In this document: piece after piece, positions 36,260 through 44,979 of the stretch
Layout of the letters: the number at the start of each line of letters is the position of its first letter
Numbering within the stretch: the first letter of the stretch is position 1
DNA from: Streptomyces antimycoticus
GTDB lineage: Bacteria > Actinomycetota > Actinomycetes > Streptomycetales > Streptomycetaceae
NCBI RefSeq assembly: GCF_005405925.1
Contig: NZ_BJHV01000001.1
Coordinates: 7,192,001-7,256,000 of the forward strand
Length of the DNA: 64,000 nt
Reading direction: 5' to 3'
The notes under the pieces: generated by a model
The model's database searches: none
What the model saw: the letters and a program-made list of their open reading frames with translations, nothing else
What the model was told of the DNA's origin: nothing
Translations under genes and position numbers: made by a program

Positions 36260-36886
36260 GTGCAGTTGGTTGTCGCGCGGATCGGCCGTGCCCATGGCAT
36301 CAAGGGCGAGGTCACCGTCGAGGTGCGGACGGACGAGCCGGAGCTGCGGCTCGGCCCGGGTGCCGTGCTGACCACCGAGCCCGCCTCGGCCGGGCCGCTG
36401 ACCATCGAGTCCGGCCGGGTGCACAGCGGCCGGCTGCTGCTGCGCTTCGAGGGCGTACGCGACCGCAGCGCCGCGGAGGCGCTGCGCAACACTCTGCTGA
36501 TCGCGGAGGTCGACCCCGAGGAACTCCCCGAGGACCCCGAGGAGTTCTACGACCACCAGCTGATCGACATCGATGTGGTCACCGTGGACGGCACCGAGGT
36601 CGGCAGGGTCTCCGAGATCTCCCATCTGCCGTACCAGGACCTGCTGATCGTGAAGCGTCCCGACGGGGGCGAGGTGATGATCCCCTTCGTCTCCGAGTTC
36701 GTGCCGGAGATCGATCTGGAGGAGCAGCGCGCCGTGATCGACCCGCCGCCGGGCCTGCTCGACGAGGCCGAGGCGGAGATCGCGGGCAGCCGTAAGGACG
36801 AGGCCGAGAGCGGCCGTAAGAAGGACGAGACCGACGGCGGCCGTAAGGGCGACACCGCGGGCGGTCGTGAGGACGAGTCGTCATGA
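36260..36886 (+). CDS. rimM: 16S rRNA processing protein RimM
   Basis: RimM binds S19 and helps mature the 30S head domain. GTG 36260 gives 208 residues: [20 protein letters not shown] (N-terminal beta barrel with the family's [15 protein letters not shown] opening), and a PRC-barrel domain including [18 protein letters not shown] and [20 protein letters not shown]. The C-terminus carries a charged tail of degenerate [16 protein letters not shown] repeats (nt 36790-36880) not needed for the fold. The stop TGA overlaps the trmD ATG (ATGA), giving coupled translation. Confidence 0.95.
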   Translation: MQLVVARIGRAHGIKGEVTVEVRTDEPELRLGPGAVLTTEPASAGPLTIESGRVHSGRLLLRFEGVRDRSAAEALRNTLLIAEVDPEELPEDPEEFYDHQLIDIDVVTVDGTEVGRVSEISHLPYQDLLIVKRPDGGEVMIPFVSEFVPEIDLEEQRAVIDPPPGLLDEAEAEIAGSRKDEAESGRKKDETDGGRKGDTAGGREDESS

Positions 36887-37713
36887 GGCTCGACGTCGTC
36901 ACGATCTTCCCCGAGTATCTGGAGCCGCTGAACGTCTCGCTGGTCGGCAAGGCACGCGCCCGCGGCCAACTCGATGTGCGGGTCCACGATCTGCGCGACT
37001 GGACGCACGACCGGCACAACACGGTCGACGACACCCCGTACGGCGGCGGCCCCGGCATGGTCATGAAGCCCGAGCCCTGGGGCGAGGCGCTTGACTCGAT
37101 CATGGCGTCGGGCGAGGCGGAGGGGCTGGTCAAGCCCACGCTGATCGTGCCGACCCCGAGCGGCCGCCCGTTCACCCAGGCCCTGGCTGTCGAGCTCGCC
37201 GAGCGCCCCTGGCTGGTCTTCACGCCCGCCCGCTACGAGGGCATCGACCGTCGGGTGATCGAGGAGTACAGCGAGCGGCTCGAGGTCCACGAGGTCTCGA
37301 TCGGCGATTATGTGCTGGCCGGCGGCGAGGCCGCGGTGCTGGTGATCACCGAAGCGGTGGCCCGACTGCTGCCGGGTGTGCTGGGCAACGCCGAGTCGCA
37401 TCGCGACGACTCCTTCGCCCCCGGCGCGATGGCCGACCTCCTGGAGGGGCCCGTCTACACCAAGCCCCCGGAGTGGCGCGGCCGCTCCATCCCGGAGGTG
37501 CTGATCAGCGGACACCACGGCAGGGTCGGCCGCTGGCGCCGCGACGAGGCGTTCCGCCGCACCAGCGAGAACCGCCCCGATCTGATCGAGCGCTGCGACC
37601 CGGCGACGCTCGACAAGCACGACCGCGCGCTCCTGGCCGAGCTGGGCTGGGAGGAACTGCCCGGCACCGGTGGGGACCGATTTGGGCGGCCGGGCCGGGC
37701 CGTGGAAGAATAG
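36883..37713 (+). CDS. trmD: tRNA (guanine37-N1)-methyltransferase TrmD
   Basis: TrmD methylates N1 of G37 next to the anticodon and so prevents +1 frameshifting. The 276-residue protein has the SPOUT trefoil-knot SAM site: [29 protein letters not shown] and the signature [17 protein letters not shown]. The C-terminal tRNA-binding domain contains [14 protein letters not shown]. Length is slightly above the usual 240-270 because of an Arg/Gly tail. It overlaps rimM by 4 bp and precedes rplS in the operon. Confidence 0.97.
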   Translation: MRLDVVTIFPEYLEPLNVSLVGKARARGQLDVRVHDLRDWTHDRHNTVDDTPYGGGPGMVMKPEPWGEALDSIMASGEAEGLVKPTLIVPTPSGRPFTQALAVELAERPWLVFTPARYEGIDRRVIEEYSERLEVHEVSIGDYVLAGGEAAVLVITEAVARLLPGVLGNAESHRDDSFAPGAMADLLEGPVYTKPPEWRGRSIPEVLISGHHGRVGRWRRDEAFRRTSENRPDLIERCDPATLDKHDRALLAELGWEELPGTGGDRFGRPGRAVEE

Positions 37714-37806
37714 GCCGCTGCCGTACGTCCGGGTGTGCGCCCCTGCCACAGGGGGACCGACGCCCACCCGATGAGGGCGGCACTCCAAATCATCATCCGA
37801 TATGCC

Positions 37807-37828
37807 GCTGATGACCTGTGGCATCAGC
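37807..37828 (+). promoter_or_regulatory. Leader hairpin just upstream of the rplS ribosome-binding site
   Basis: GCTGATG (37807-37813) pairs perfectly with CATCAGC (37822-37828) around an 8-nt loop, ending immediately before the GAGGAAAG ribosome-binding site of rplS. Position suggests a possible L19 autoregulatory element, but the pairing is short and the role is inferred. Confidence 0.35.
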
Positions 37829-37845
37829 GAGGAAAGCAGACGATC

Positions 37846-38196
37846 ATGTCTCACCTGCTCGACACCGTCGACTCCGCGTCGCTGCGCAGCGACATCCCGA
37901 CCTTCCGCCCCGGCGACACGGTCAACGTCCACGTCCGCGTCATCGAGGGCAACCGCTCCCGTGTCCAGCAGTTCAAGGGCGTCGTCATCCGCCGCCAGGG
38001 CTCCGGTGTCCGCGAGACCTTCACCGTCCGCAAGGTGAGCTTCAGCGTCGGCGTGGAGCGCACCTTCCCGGTGCACACCCCGATCGTCGAGAAGATCGAG
38101 GTCGTCACCCGCGGCGATGTGCGCCGGGCGAAGCTGTACTACCTGCGCGACCTCCGCGGCAAGGCCGCCAAGATCAAGGAGAAGCGCGACAACTGA
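37846..38196 (+). CDS. rplS: 50S ribosomal protein L19
   Basis: Large-subunit protein at the 30S/50S interface. ATG 37846 after GAGGAAAG gives 116 residues: [60 protein letters not shown], and the conserved C-terminus [18 protein letters not shown]. Length and all blocks are normal. The 132-bp gap after trmD carries a leader hairpin. Four signal peptidase genes follow, the first 70 bp away. Confidence 0.97.
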   Translation: MSHLLDTVDSASLRSDIPTFRPGDTVNVHVRVIEGNRSRVQQFKGVVIRRQGSGVRETFTVRKVSFSVGVERTFPVHTPIVEKIEVVTRGDVRRAKLYYLRDLRGKAAKIKEKRDN

Positions 38197-38266
38197 TCGC
38201 GGCGATTTTGCGCGACTACTGAGCTACCGCCGGATCATCCGGCCGGGCCGGATAGGCTCTGGCCCG

Positions 38267-39103
38267 ATGGACACCGAAGGACAGCTCGCGGAGCGCGACC
38301 GCTCCCGGGGCTCCGAGAAGGAGCGCGAGGAGCGGTCGCGCTCTTCGCGTGCTCCGGCGCGGGCCGGGGAGCCCTCGTCCGCCGGGCGGCTGCCGCAATG
38401 GCCGGCCGGCGGCGGGCGATGGCGGCGCGGGGCGCTGCTCGCGGCGGCCTGCGCCGCCATCGTGCTGCTGGTGAGCGGCTTTGTGCTGCAGCCGTTCCTG
38501 ATCCCCAGCGGTTCGATGGAGAACACCCTCCGTCCCGGGGACCGGGTGCTGGTGAACAAGCTCGCCTACCGTTTCGGGGACGATCCGCGCCGCGGCGACG
38601 TTGTCGTGTTCGACGGAGCCGGTTCCTTCGGCGAGGAGGAGCCGTCCGGAAACCCGGTGACCGGTCTGCTGCGCAAGGCCGCCGCGGCGGTCGGGCTGGC
38701 CGAACCGGCCGAGTCCGACTACGTGAAGCGCGTGGTGGGCATCGGTGGTGACCGGGTCACCTGCTGCGACAAGCGGGGGAGGATCGAGGTGAACGGCCGG
38801 CCGGTGGACGAGCGCTATCTGCACCCCGGGGACAGCCCCTCGCGGGTGCCCTTCGACATCGTCGTGCCCGAGGGGCGGCTGTGGGTGATGGGCGACCACC
38901 GCGACGCCTCCCGGGACTCACGCGACTACCTGGGCGCACCGGGCGGGGGCACGGTCCCCGTCGACAAGGTGATCGGCCGCGCCGCATGGATCGGCTGGCC
39001 GTTCGGCCGCTGGTCCGGTGTGCCCCGTACGGACGCCTTCGCGGGCGTGCCCGCGGCGCCCGGCGCCATATCCTCCGACGCCCCCGGTGGTGCCCATGGG
39101 TAG
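38267..39103 (+). CDS. sipW: Signal peptidase I (SipW-type, first of four)
   Basis: Type I signal peptidases cleave Sec and Tat signal peptides at the outer face of the membrane; Streptomyces carries four in a row here (sipW-X-Y-Z). ATG 38267 gives 278 residues with a charged cytoplasmic N-terminus, one transmembrane helix (LLAAACAAIVLLVSGFVLQP), the catalytic serine in IPSGSMENTL, and the catalytic lysine in YVKRVVGIGGD. The substrate-binding box WVMGDHRDASRDSR matches the family. No C-terminal membrane anchor is obvious. It overlaps the next gene by 8 bp. Confidence 0.93.
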   Translation: MDTEGQLAERDRSRGSEKEREERSRSSRAPARAGEPSSAGRLPQWPAGGGRWRRGALLAAACAAIVLLVSGFVLQPFLIPSGSMENTLRPGDRVLVNKLAYRFGDDPRRGDVVVFDGAGSFGEEEPSGNPVTGLLRKAAAAVGLAEPAESDYVKRVVGIGGDRVTCCDKRGRIEVNGRPVDERYLHPGDSPSRVPFDIVVPEGRLWVMGDHRDASRDSRDYLGAPGGGTVPVDKVIGRAAWIGWPFGRWSGVPRTDAFAGVPAAPGAISSDAPGGAHG

Positions 39104-40286
39104 CCGCGGGCGGCCTCGTGCCAAGGCGCGCCGGACGGTGGGTCCGCCCGCCGGTGTGGACACCACCCGTGCGCCGGGCGAGCGCCGGGTCGGCGGGCGC
39201 GCGGAGCGGCGCAGGATCCAGCGCCGTATCAAGCGCAGGCGGCGCCGTTCGGCCGTCAAGGAGATACCGATCCTGGTGGGCGTGGCGCTGGTGATCGCGC
39301 TCGTCCTGAAGACCTTCCTGGTGCAGGCGTTCGTCATTCCGTCCGGCTCGATGGAGCAGACCATCCGGATCGGCGACCGGGTGCTGGTGGACAAGTTCAC
39401 CCCGTGGTTCGGCTCGAAGCCGGAGCGCGGCGATGTGGTGGTGTTCAAGGACCCCGGGGGCTGGCTGGATGACGAGCGCAAGCCCCCCAAGGACGACCCG
39501 CCGGTCATCAAGCAGGGCAAGGAGTTCCTGACCTTCATCGGCCTGCTGCCGTCCAGCGACGAGCAGGACCTGATCAAGCGGGTGGTCGCGGTGGGCGGCG
39601 ACACCGTGGCGTGCTGCGATACGAACGGTAAGGTCACCGTCAACGGGACCCCGCTGAACGAGCCGTATCTGCACCCCGGGAACCCTCCGTCGCAGCGGCA
39701 GTTCAAGGTGACCGTCCCTCAGGGGCGGATGTTCGTCATGGGGGATCATCGGTCCAATTCGGCGGACTCCCGCGTCCATCTCGACGAGCCTTATCAGGGC
39801 ACGGTCCCGGACAACATGGTGGTCGGCCGCGCCGTGGTGATCGCATGGCCGTTCGGGCATATGCGGCGGCTCGAGGAGCCGGACACCTACGCTTCCGTCA
39901 AGGACGCGCCGAGTGGGGCGACACAGGCCGAGGGCGCGGCGCATAGGCTGTCCTCCATGGATCAGCAAGGAATGGTCCAGCTCCCGACCCCTGCGGAACT
40001 CCCGCTCGTTATGGGAGTGGTGATCCTGCGCCGTTCGTGGGGCAGGCGGCAGTCAGGCGTGAGGAGTGGATGTGGGGGATTTGGCGGTCGGCGCACGATC
40101 CGGTCACGAAGAGCCCGAGAGGCAGCCCGGGGCGACGGGAGAGCACCCCACGGACGGGACGGACGAGGCGCCCGAAGCCGGTGTACCCACGGACAAGGCG
40201 GCTGCCCGCCCCAGGGCGTCGGACCCACACGGAGCCGATGGCGGGGGGGAACCCTCCGGCCCCCCGGACGGACCCGGCGCCACTGA
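39096..40286 (+). CDS. sipX: Signal peptidase I (SipX-type, second of four)
   Basis: ATG 39096 gives 396 residues. After an Arg-rich cytoplasmic start come one membrane helix (IPILVGVALVIALVLKTFLV), the serine motif IPSGSMEQTI, the lysine motif LIKRVVAVGGD and the box MFVMGDHRSNSADSR. A second hydrophobic stretch (TPAELPLVMGVVILRRSW) probably forms a C-terminal membrane helix. The frame then runs into an Arg/Gly-rich tail overlapping sipY by 215 bp; codon bias in that stretch favours sipY. No simple single-base change gives a shorter sensible end, so I keep the long form. Confidence 0.88.
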   Translation: MGSRGRPRAKARRTVGPPAGVDTTRAPGERRVGGRAERRRIQRRIKRRRRRSAVKEIPILVGVALVIALVLKTFLVQAFVIPSGSMEQTIRIGDRVLVDKFTPWFGSKPERGDVVVFKDPGGWLDDERKPPKDDPPVIKQGKEFLTFIGLLPSSDEQDLIKRVVAVGGDTVACCDTNGKVTVNGTPLNEPYLHPGNPPSQRQFKVTVPQGRMFVMGDHRSNSADSRVHLDEPYQGTVPDNMVVGRAVVIAWPFGHMRRLEEPDTYASVKDAPSGATQAEGAAHRLSSMDQQGMVQLPTPAELPLVMGVVILRRSWGRRQSGVRSGCGGFGGRRTIRSRRAREAARGDGRAPHGRDGRGARSRCTHGQGGCPPQGVGPTRSRWRGGTLRPPGRTRRH

Positions 40287-41169
40287 CCCGACCGGGCCCG
40301 AGGACGGGGCACCGGCGAAGCCGGGCCCCGGGATGCCCGGCGGGCCCGGGAAGCTCGGGAAGCCGAAGAAGGTGCGCTCCTTCTGGAAGGAGCTGCCGAT
40401 CCTGGTCATCATCGCGCTGGCTCTGGCGCTGCTGATCAAGACCTTCCTGGTGCAGGCGTTCTCCATCCCGTCCGACTCCATGCAGAACACCCTGCAGCGG
40501 GGCGACCGGGTGCTGGTGGACAAGCTCACCCCGTGGTTCGGCTCCGAGCCGCAGCGCGGCGAGGTGGTCGTCTTCCACGACCCGGGCGGCTGGCTCGGCG
40601 AGACGCAGACGAGTGACTCCGGCCCGGTCGCCGAGGGCATCCAGAAGGCGCTCAGCTTTATCGGGCTGATGCCTTCGGCGGAGGAGAAGGACCTGATCAA
40701 GCGGGTCATCGCGGTCGGCGGGGATACCGTCTCCTGCAAGCGCGGCGGCAAGGTCGTGGTCAACGGCAAGCCGCTGGACGAGCCGTACATCTTCCCCGGG
40801 AACACCCCCTGTGACGAGAAGCCGTTCGGCCCGATCAAGGTGCCCGAGGGCCGGATCTGGGTGATGGGCGACCACCGCCAGGACTCCCTGGACTCCCGCT
40901 ACCACCAGAACCTGAACAACGGCACGGTCTCGGTGGACGATGTCGTCGGGCGCGCGTTCGTCGTCGCCTGGCCGATCGACCGCTGGTCCACCCTGTCGGT
41001 GCCGGGCACCTTCGACCAGCCGGGTCTGGGCGCGGCCGCCGCGATGGCCCCCTCGGCCGTGGGGCTCGCGGGTGCGGTGCCGATCGTGCTGTGGCGCCGC
41101 CGCAGGCTGATCGCCAAGGTCCGGGCCGAGGCCGAGGCCCGGCCGGATCGGCTGACCGCCGACTGCTGA
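40072..41169 (+). CDS. sipY: Signal peptidase I (SipY-type, third of four)
   Basis: GTG 40072 follows GAGGAG by 5 nt and gives 365 residues (GDLAVGARSGHEEPE); GTG 40066 is an alternative two codons upstream. A Pro/Gly/Asp-rich cytoplasmic region of about 100 residues precedes the membrane helix (LPILVIIALALALLIKTFLV). The catalytic serine is in IPSDSMQNTL and the lysine in LIKRVIAVGGD; the conserved box is WVMGDHRQDSLDSR. A C-terminal membrane helix (APSAVGLAGAVPIVLWRRRR) anchors the second end. It overlaps the sipX tail by 215 bp. Confidence 0.93.
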   Translation: MGDLAVGARSGHEEPERQPGATGEHPTDGTDEAPEAGVPTDKAAARPRASDPHGADGGGEPSGPPDGPGATDPTGPEDGAPAKPGPGMPGGPGKLGKPKKVRSFWKELPILVIIALALALLIKTFLVQAFSIPSDSMQNTLQRGDRVLVDKLTPWFGSEPQRGEVVVFHDPGGWLGETQTSDSGPVAEGIQKALSFIGLMPSAEEKDLIKRVIAVGGDTVSCKRGGKVVVNGKPLDEPYIFPGNTPCDEKPFGPIKVPEGRIWVMGDHRQDSLDSRYHQNLNNGTVSVDDVVGRAFVVAWPIDRWSTLSVPGTFDQPGLGAAAAMAPSAVGLAGAVPIVLWRRRRLIAKVRAEAEARPDRLTADC

Positions 41170-41265
41170 CGGGGCTCGTACCGCCGGGTAAGGTGCGGTC
41201 CCGTGTGCCCCAGGGCACACGGAACCTGATCTTCTACGTCTGTTGCGTACGGCGGGAGCACTGGA

Positions 41266-42036
41266 ATGAGCGGAGCCCAAGGGGTCGGGGGCGGCACACC
41301 GCGGCGTACGCCGGGCAGCGTGCTGTCCGGGGTGGCGGTGGCCCTCGGGTGTGTGCTGTTCCTCGGAGGTTTCGTCTGGGGCGCGGTGCTCTACAAGCCC
41401 TACACCGTCCCGACCGACTCCATGGCGCCGACGATCGCCAAAGGTGCCCGGGTGCTGGCGCAGCGGGTCGACGGCGGCGAGGTGCGCCGCGGCGACGTGG
41501 TGGTCTTCCGCGACCAGGTGTGGGGCGACCTGCCCATGGTGAAGCGGGTCATCGGGGTCGGCGGCGACCGGATCGAGTGCTGTGACAAGCAGGGCCGGCT
41601 GCGGGTCAACGGCAAGGTCTTCGAGGAACCGTATCTGCGCTCGGAGGAGCAGGCGTCCTCGACGGTCTTCGCCACCACCGTGCCCAAGGACCGGCTGTTC
41701 CTGATGGGCGACCATCGCAGCGACTCCCTCGACTCACGGGTGCATCTCACCGACGAGGCGGGCGGCGCCGTGGAGCGGGGCGCCGTGGACGCCCGGGTCG
41801 ACGCCACCGCCTGGCCGCTGGGGTCCTGGGGCACCGTGGGGCGGCCCGATGCCTTCAAGGCGCTGCCGGGCGGGATCTCGCAGCCGGGGCCGCTGGGGCC
41901 GATCCTGATCGCGATCGTCACCGGAGCCGTGCTGATCCTGGTGGGCGCGGCCTACGGGCCCCTCGTCCGGCGCAGAGCGGGCGGCGGCGCGCGGCGGGAC
42001 CAGGAGGCGAAGGGGAAGGTGGCCGCGCGTGGCTGA
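41266..42036 (+). CDS. sipZ: Signal peptidase I (SipZ-type, fourth of four)
   Basis: ATG 41266 gives 256 residues, the shortest of the four. One N-terminal helix (LSGVAVALGCVLFLGGFVWG), the serine motif VPTDSMAPTI, the lysine motif MVKRVIGVGGD, the box LFLMGDHRSDSLDSR and a C-terminal helix (GPILIAIVTGAVLILVGAA) give two membrane anchors. The serine box has TDSMAP rather than SGSME, so its specificity may differ from sipW and sipX. The stop overlaps the Nudix gene start by 8 bp. Confidence 0.93.
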   Translation: MSGAQGVGGGTPRRTPGSVLSGVAVALGCVLFLGGFVWGAVLYKPYTVPTDSMAPTIAKGARVLAQRVDGGEVRRGDVVVFRDQVWGDLPMVKRVIGVGGDRIECCDKQGRLRVNGKVFEEPYLRSEEQASSTVFATTVPKDRLFLMGDHRSDSLDSRVHLTDEAGGAVERGAVDARVDATAWPLGSWGTVGRPDAFKALPGGISQPGPLGPILIAIVTGAVLILVGAAYGPLVRRRAGGGARRDQEAKGKVAARG

Positions 42037-42559
42037 GGAGGCCGGCGAAGCCGGGCCGACCGGCACGGACGAGCGGCGGCTGCGGAAGGTCGCACGGGTG
42101 GTGCTGCTGGATCCGCAGGACCGCATCCTGCTGCTGCACGGCTTCGAGCCGGACGATCCGTCGTCGACGTGGTGGTTCACGCCGGGAGGCGGCCTGGAGG
42201 GCGAGGAGAGCCGAGAGCAGGCGGCGCTCAGGGAGCTCGCGGAGGAGACCGGGATCACCGATGTGCGGCTCGGTCCGCTGCTGTGGCGGCGGATCTGCTC
42301 CTTCCCGTTCGCCGGGCGGCGCTGGGACCAGGACGAGTGGTACTACCTGTGTCGTACCCAACAGACCACGGCACGGGCCGGCAGCGGGCTGACGGAGCTG
42401 GAGCGGCGCAGCGTGGCCGGGCTGCGGTGGTGGACGGCGGATGAGCTGGCCACGGCCACCGAGCCGGTGTACCCGACGCGGCTGCCGGAGCTGTTGCGTA
42501 CGCTGCTCGTCGAGGGACCCCCGGGTGCACCGGTGATCCTGGAGACTGAGCGCGTCTGA
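42029..42559 (+). CDS. Nudix hydrolase
   Basis: A 176-residue Nudix-fold pyrophosphohydrolase, GTG 42029, overlapping the sipZ stop. The Nudix box is complete: GGGLEGEESREQAALRELAE followed by ETGI (G-x5-E-x7-REUxEExGU), so it should hydrolyse a nucleoside diphosphate linked to another group; the substrate is unknown. An acidic flexible start precedes VARVVLLDPQDRILLLHGFE. The same gene follows the sip cluster in other Streptomyces. It is probably cotranscribed with sipZ. Confidence 0.92.
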   Translation: MAEEAGEAGPTGTDERRLRKVARVVLLDPQDRILLLHGFEPDDPSSTWWFTPGGGLEGEESREQAALRELAEETGITDVRLGPLLWRRICSFPFAGRRWDQDEWYYLCRTQQTTARAGSGLTELERRSVAGLRWWTADELATATEPVYPTRLPELLRTLLVEGPPGAPVILETERV

Positions 42560-42598
42560 CGCACAATGGGGGGACGCACGGCTGAAGGGGAACATGCC

Positions 42599-42907
42599 AT
42601 GAGCGCCGAGGACCTCGAGAAGTACGAGACCGAGATGGAGCTGAAGCTCTACCGGGAGTACCGCGATGTCGTCGGTCTGTTCAAATATGTGATCGAGACC
42701 GAACGCCGCTTCTATCTCACCAACGACTACGAGATGCAGGTGCACTCGGTTCAGGGTGAGGTCTTTTTCGAGGTGTCGATGGCCGACGCCTGGGTCTGGG
42801 ACATGTACCGCCCGGCCCGTTTCGTGAAGCAGGTACGGGTTCTCACGTTCAAGGACGTGAATATCGAGGAGCTGAACAAGAGCGACCTCGACCTTCCGAG
42901 TGGCTGA
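42599..42907 (+). CDS. DUF2469 family protein
   Basis: A 102-residue actinobacteria-specific protein, ATG 42599. The whole length matches the family: SAEDLEKYETEMELKLYREY, DVVGLFKYVIETERRFYLTN, EVSMADAWVWDMYRPARFVK, VLTFKDVNIEELNKSDLDLP. It is small, acidic and soluble, rich in aromatic residues, with no signal peptide or membrane segment. Function is unknown. It is found between signal peptidase or RNase HII genes and yraN in many actinobacteria, which is the main support besides sequence. Confidence 0.9.
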   Translation: MSAEDLEKYETEMELKLYREYRDVVGLFKYVIETERRFYLTNDYEMQVHSVQGEVFFEVSMADAWVWDMYRPARFVKQVRVLTFKDVNIEELNKSDLDLPSG

Positions 42908-43000
42908 GTTGTCCACAGCCGGGCGGTCGTCCACAGGAATTCTCCAAGATCCCTGAGGGGGGCGCGGGGGCGTCACAGTCGGTGCCGGAGGTGGTGCCGA

Positions 43001-43360
43001 ATGAACGCCCGAGGAGCGCTGGGACGCTACGGCGAGGATGTGGCGGTCCGCAGGCTGGCGGAAGCCGGGATGACCGTCCTGGAGCGCAATTGGCGGTGCC
43101 GGGACGGCGAGATCGACATCGTCGCGCTCGACGCCGGTGCGCTGGTGGTGTGCGAGGTCAAGACGCGCCGCGAGGGTGGCTACGAGCATCCGATGGCGGC
43201 CGTCCGACCGGATAAGACCGAGCGGCTGCGGCGGCTGGCGGAGTGCTGGCTGGAGCGGCACGGCGGCCCGCCGCCGGGCGGAGTGCGGATCGACGTGGTG
43301 GCGGTGGTGCTGCCCCGCCGGGGCGCACCCGTGGTCGAGCATGTGCGAGGGGTGGCCTGA
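43001..43360 (+). CDS. YraN family endonuclease-like protein
   Basis: A 119-residue UPF0102 protein with the Holliday-junction-resolvase-like fold: [37 protein letters not shown] and [12 protein letters not shown] give the E...D...ExK residues of the PD-(D/E)xK nuclease core. ATG 43001. The stop overlaps the comM start by 1 bp (TGATG). The yraN-comM-dprA order is conserved in many bacteria and links these genes to DNA processing or uptake, though the role in Streptomyces is not established. Confidence 0.92.
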   Translation: MNARGALGRYGEDVAVRRLAEAGMTVLERNWRCRDGEIDIVALDAGALVVCEVKTRREGGYEHPMAAVRPDKTERLRRLAECWLERHGGPPPGGVRIDVVAVVLPRRGAPVVEHVRGVA

Positions 43361-44979
43361 TGGGGTTCGCCCGCACCTGCTCGGTGGCGCTGGTCGGGGT
43401 CGAGGGCGTCGTGGTCGAGGTCCAGGCCGATCTGGAGCCGGGAGTGGCCGCCTTCACCCTCGTCGGGCTGCCCGACAAGAGCCTGGTGGAGAGCCGGGAC
43501 CGGGTCCGCGCGGCCGTCGTCAATTCCGGCGGCGAATGGCCGCAGAGGAAGCTCACGGTCGGGCTCAGCCCGGCATCCGTCCCCAAGGGCGGCAGCGGCT
43601 TCGACCTGGCCGTGGCCTGTGCGGTGCTCGGCGCGGCCGAGCGCGTGGACGCGCGTGAGATCGCCGATCTGATGATGATCGGGGAGCTGGGCCTGGACGG
43701 CCGGGTCCGGCCGGTCCGCGGGGTGCTGCCCGCCGTGCTCGCCGCCTCCGAGGCGGGATACCGCCAGGTCGTGGTCCCGGAGCAGACGGCGGGGGAGGCG
43801 GCCCTGGTGCCGGGCGTCTCGGTGCTGGGCGTGCGGAGCCTGCGCCAGCTGATCGCGGTGCTGACGGACGAGCCGGTGCCCGAGGAGGAGACCCAGGAGC
43901 TGGGCCGCCCCGATCCGATGCTGGCGGGCCTCACCGTGCCCGGCGCCGGTTTGGGCACCGGTGTCGCCGCCGTGCCCGGGAGCGGGGCTGGGCTGCCCGA
44001 TATGGCCGAGGTCGCCGGGCAGCGGGCCGCGCGCACCGCCCTGGAGGTCGCGGCCGCGGGCGGGCACCACCTCTTCCTCAGCGGGCCTCCGGGCGCCGGG
44101 AAGACCATGCTGGCCGAGCGGCTGCCGGGGCTGCTGCCGCCGCTCACCCAGCAGGAGGCCCTGGAGGTCACCGCGGTCCATTCGGTCGCCGGGGTCCTCC
44201 CGCCGGGTCAGCCGCTGGTAAAGAGCCCGCCATACTGCGCCCCGCATCACTCGGCGACCATGGCCGCGCTCGTCGGCGGGGGGAACGGCCTGCCCAGACC
44301 CGGCGCGGTCTCGCTCGCCCACCGCGGAGTGCTCTTCCTGGACGAGGCTCCCGAATTCAGCGGGAAGGCGCTGGATGCCCTGCGGCAGCCCCTGGAGTCG
44401 GGGCATGTCGTGGTGGCCCGGTCCGCCGGGATGATGCGGATGCCGGCGCGCTTCCTGCTGATGCTGGCGGCCAATCCCTGTCCGTGTGGGCGCTATGGGC
44501 TGGTGGGCGACGTCTGCGAGTGCACGCCCACCACGGTCCGCCGCTATCAGGCGAGGCTGTCGGGGCCGCTGCTGGATCGGGTGGACCTGCGTGTCCATGT
44601 CGAGGCGGTGAGCCGGGCCGAGCTCACCGGGGCGCGTGCCGGGGCGGAGAACAGCGCGTCCGTCGCGGACCGGGTCCGGGAGGCCCGGGAGCGGGCCGCC
44701 GCCCGCCTTAAGGACACCCCCTGGCGGCTGAACAGCGAGGTGCCGGGTCATGAGCTGCGCACCCGCTGGCAGCCGTTCTCCGGTGCGCTGCGCGAGGCCG
44801 AGCGCGATATGGAGCGCGGGCTGCTCACCGCCCGAGGGCTCGACCGGGTGCTGCGGGTCGCCTGGACCGTCGCCGACCTGGCCGGGCACGACCGGCCCGA
44901 AGCGCCGGACATCGCCCAGGCGCTGCAGCTGCGCACCGGGATCAGCCACGGGGTGCCGGTCGCGGCGGGGGAGCGCTGA
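43360..44979 (+). CDS. comM: Mg-chelatase-like AAA+ ATPase, ComM/YifB family
   Basis: In Vibrio, ComM is a hexameric helicase promoting branch migration during natural transformation; the role in Streptomyces is inferred. ATG 43360 gives 539 residues: an N-terminal ChlI-like/Lon-protease-like domain (LVGLPDKSLVESRDRVRAAV, GELGLDGRVRPVRGVLP), a central AAA+ domain with Walker A GPPGAGKTMLAERL and Walker B GVLFLDEAPEFSG, a zinc-type cluster NPCPCGRYG, sensor-like SGPLLDRVDLRVHVE, and a C-terminal helical domain. Middle residues about 185-215 are a Gly/Ala-rich linker. Overlaps of 1 bp on both sides tie it to yraN and dprA. Confidence 0.95.
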   Translation: MGFARTCSVALVGVEGVVVEVQADLEPGVAAFTLVGLPDKSLVESRDRVRAAVVNSGGEWPQRKLTVGLSPASVPKGGSGFDLAVACAVLGAAERVDAREIADLMMIGELGLDGRVRPVRGVLPAVLAASEAGYRQVVVPEQTAGEAALVPGVSVLGVRSLRQLIAVLTDEPVPEEETQELGRPDPMLAGLTVPGAGLGTGVAAVPGSGAGLPDMAEVAGQRAARTALEVAAAGGHHLFLSGPPGAGKTMLAERLPGLLPPLTQQEALEVTAVHSVAGVLPPGQPLVKSPPYCAPHHSATMAALVGGGNGLPRPGAVSLAHRGVLFLDEAPEFSGKALDALRQPLESGHVVVARSAGMMRMPARFLLMLAANPCPCGRYGLVGDVCECTPTTVRRYQARLSGPLLDRVDLRVHVEAVSRAELTGARAGAENSASVADRVREARERAAARLKDTPWRLNSEVPGHELRTRWQPFSGALREAERDMERGLLTARGLDRVLRVAWTVADLAGHDRPEAPDIAQALQLRTGISHGVPVAAGER

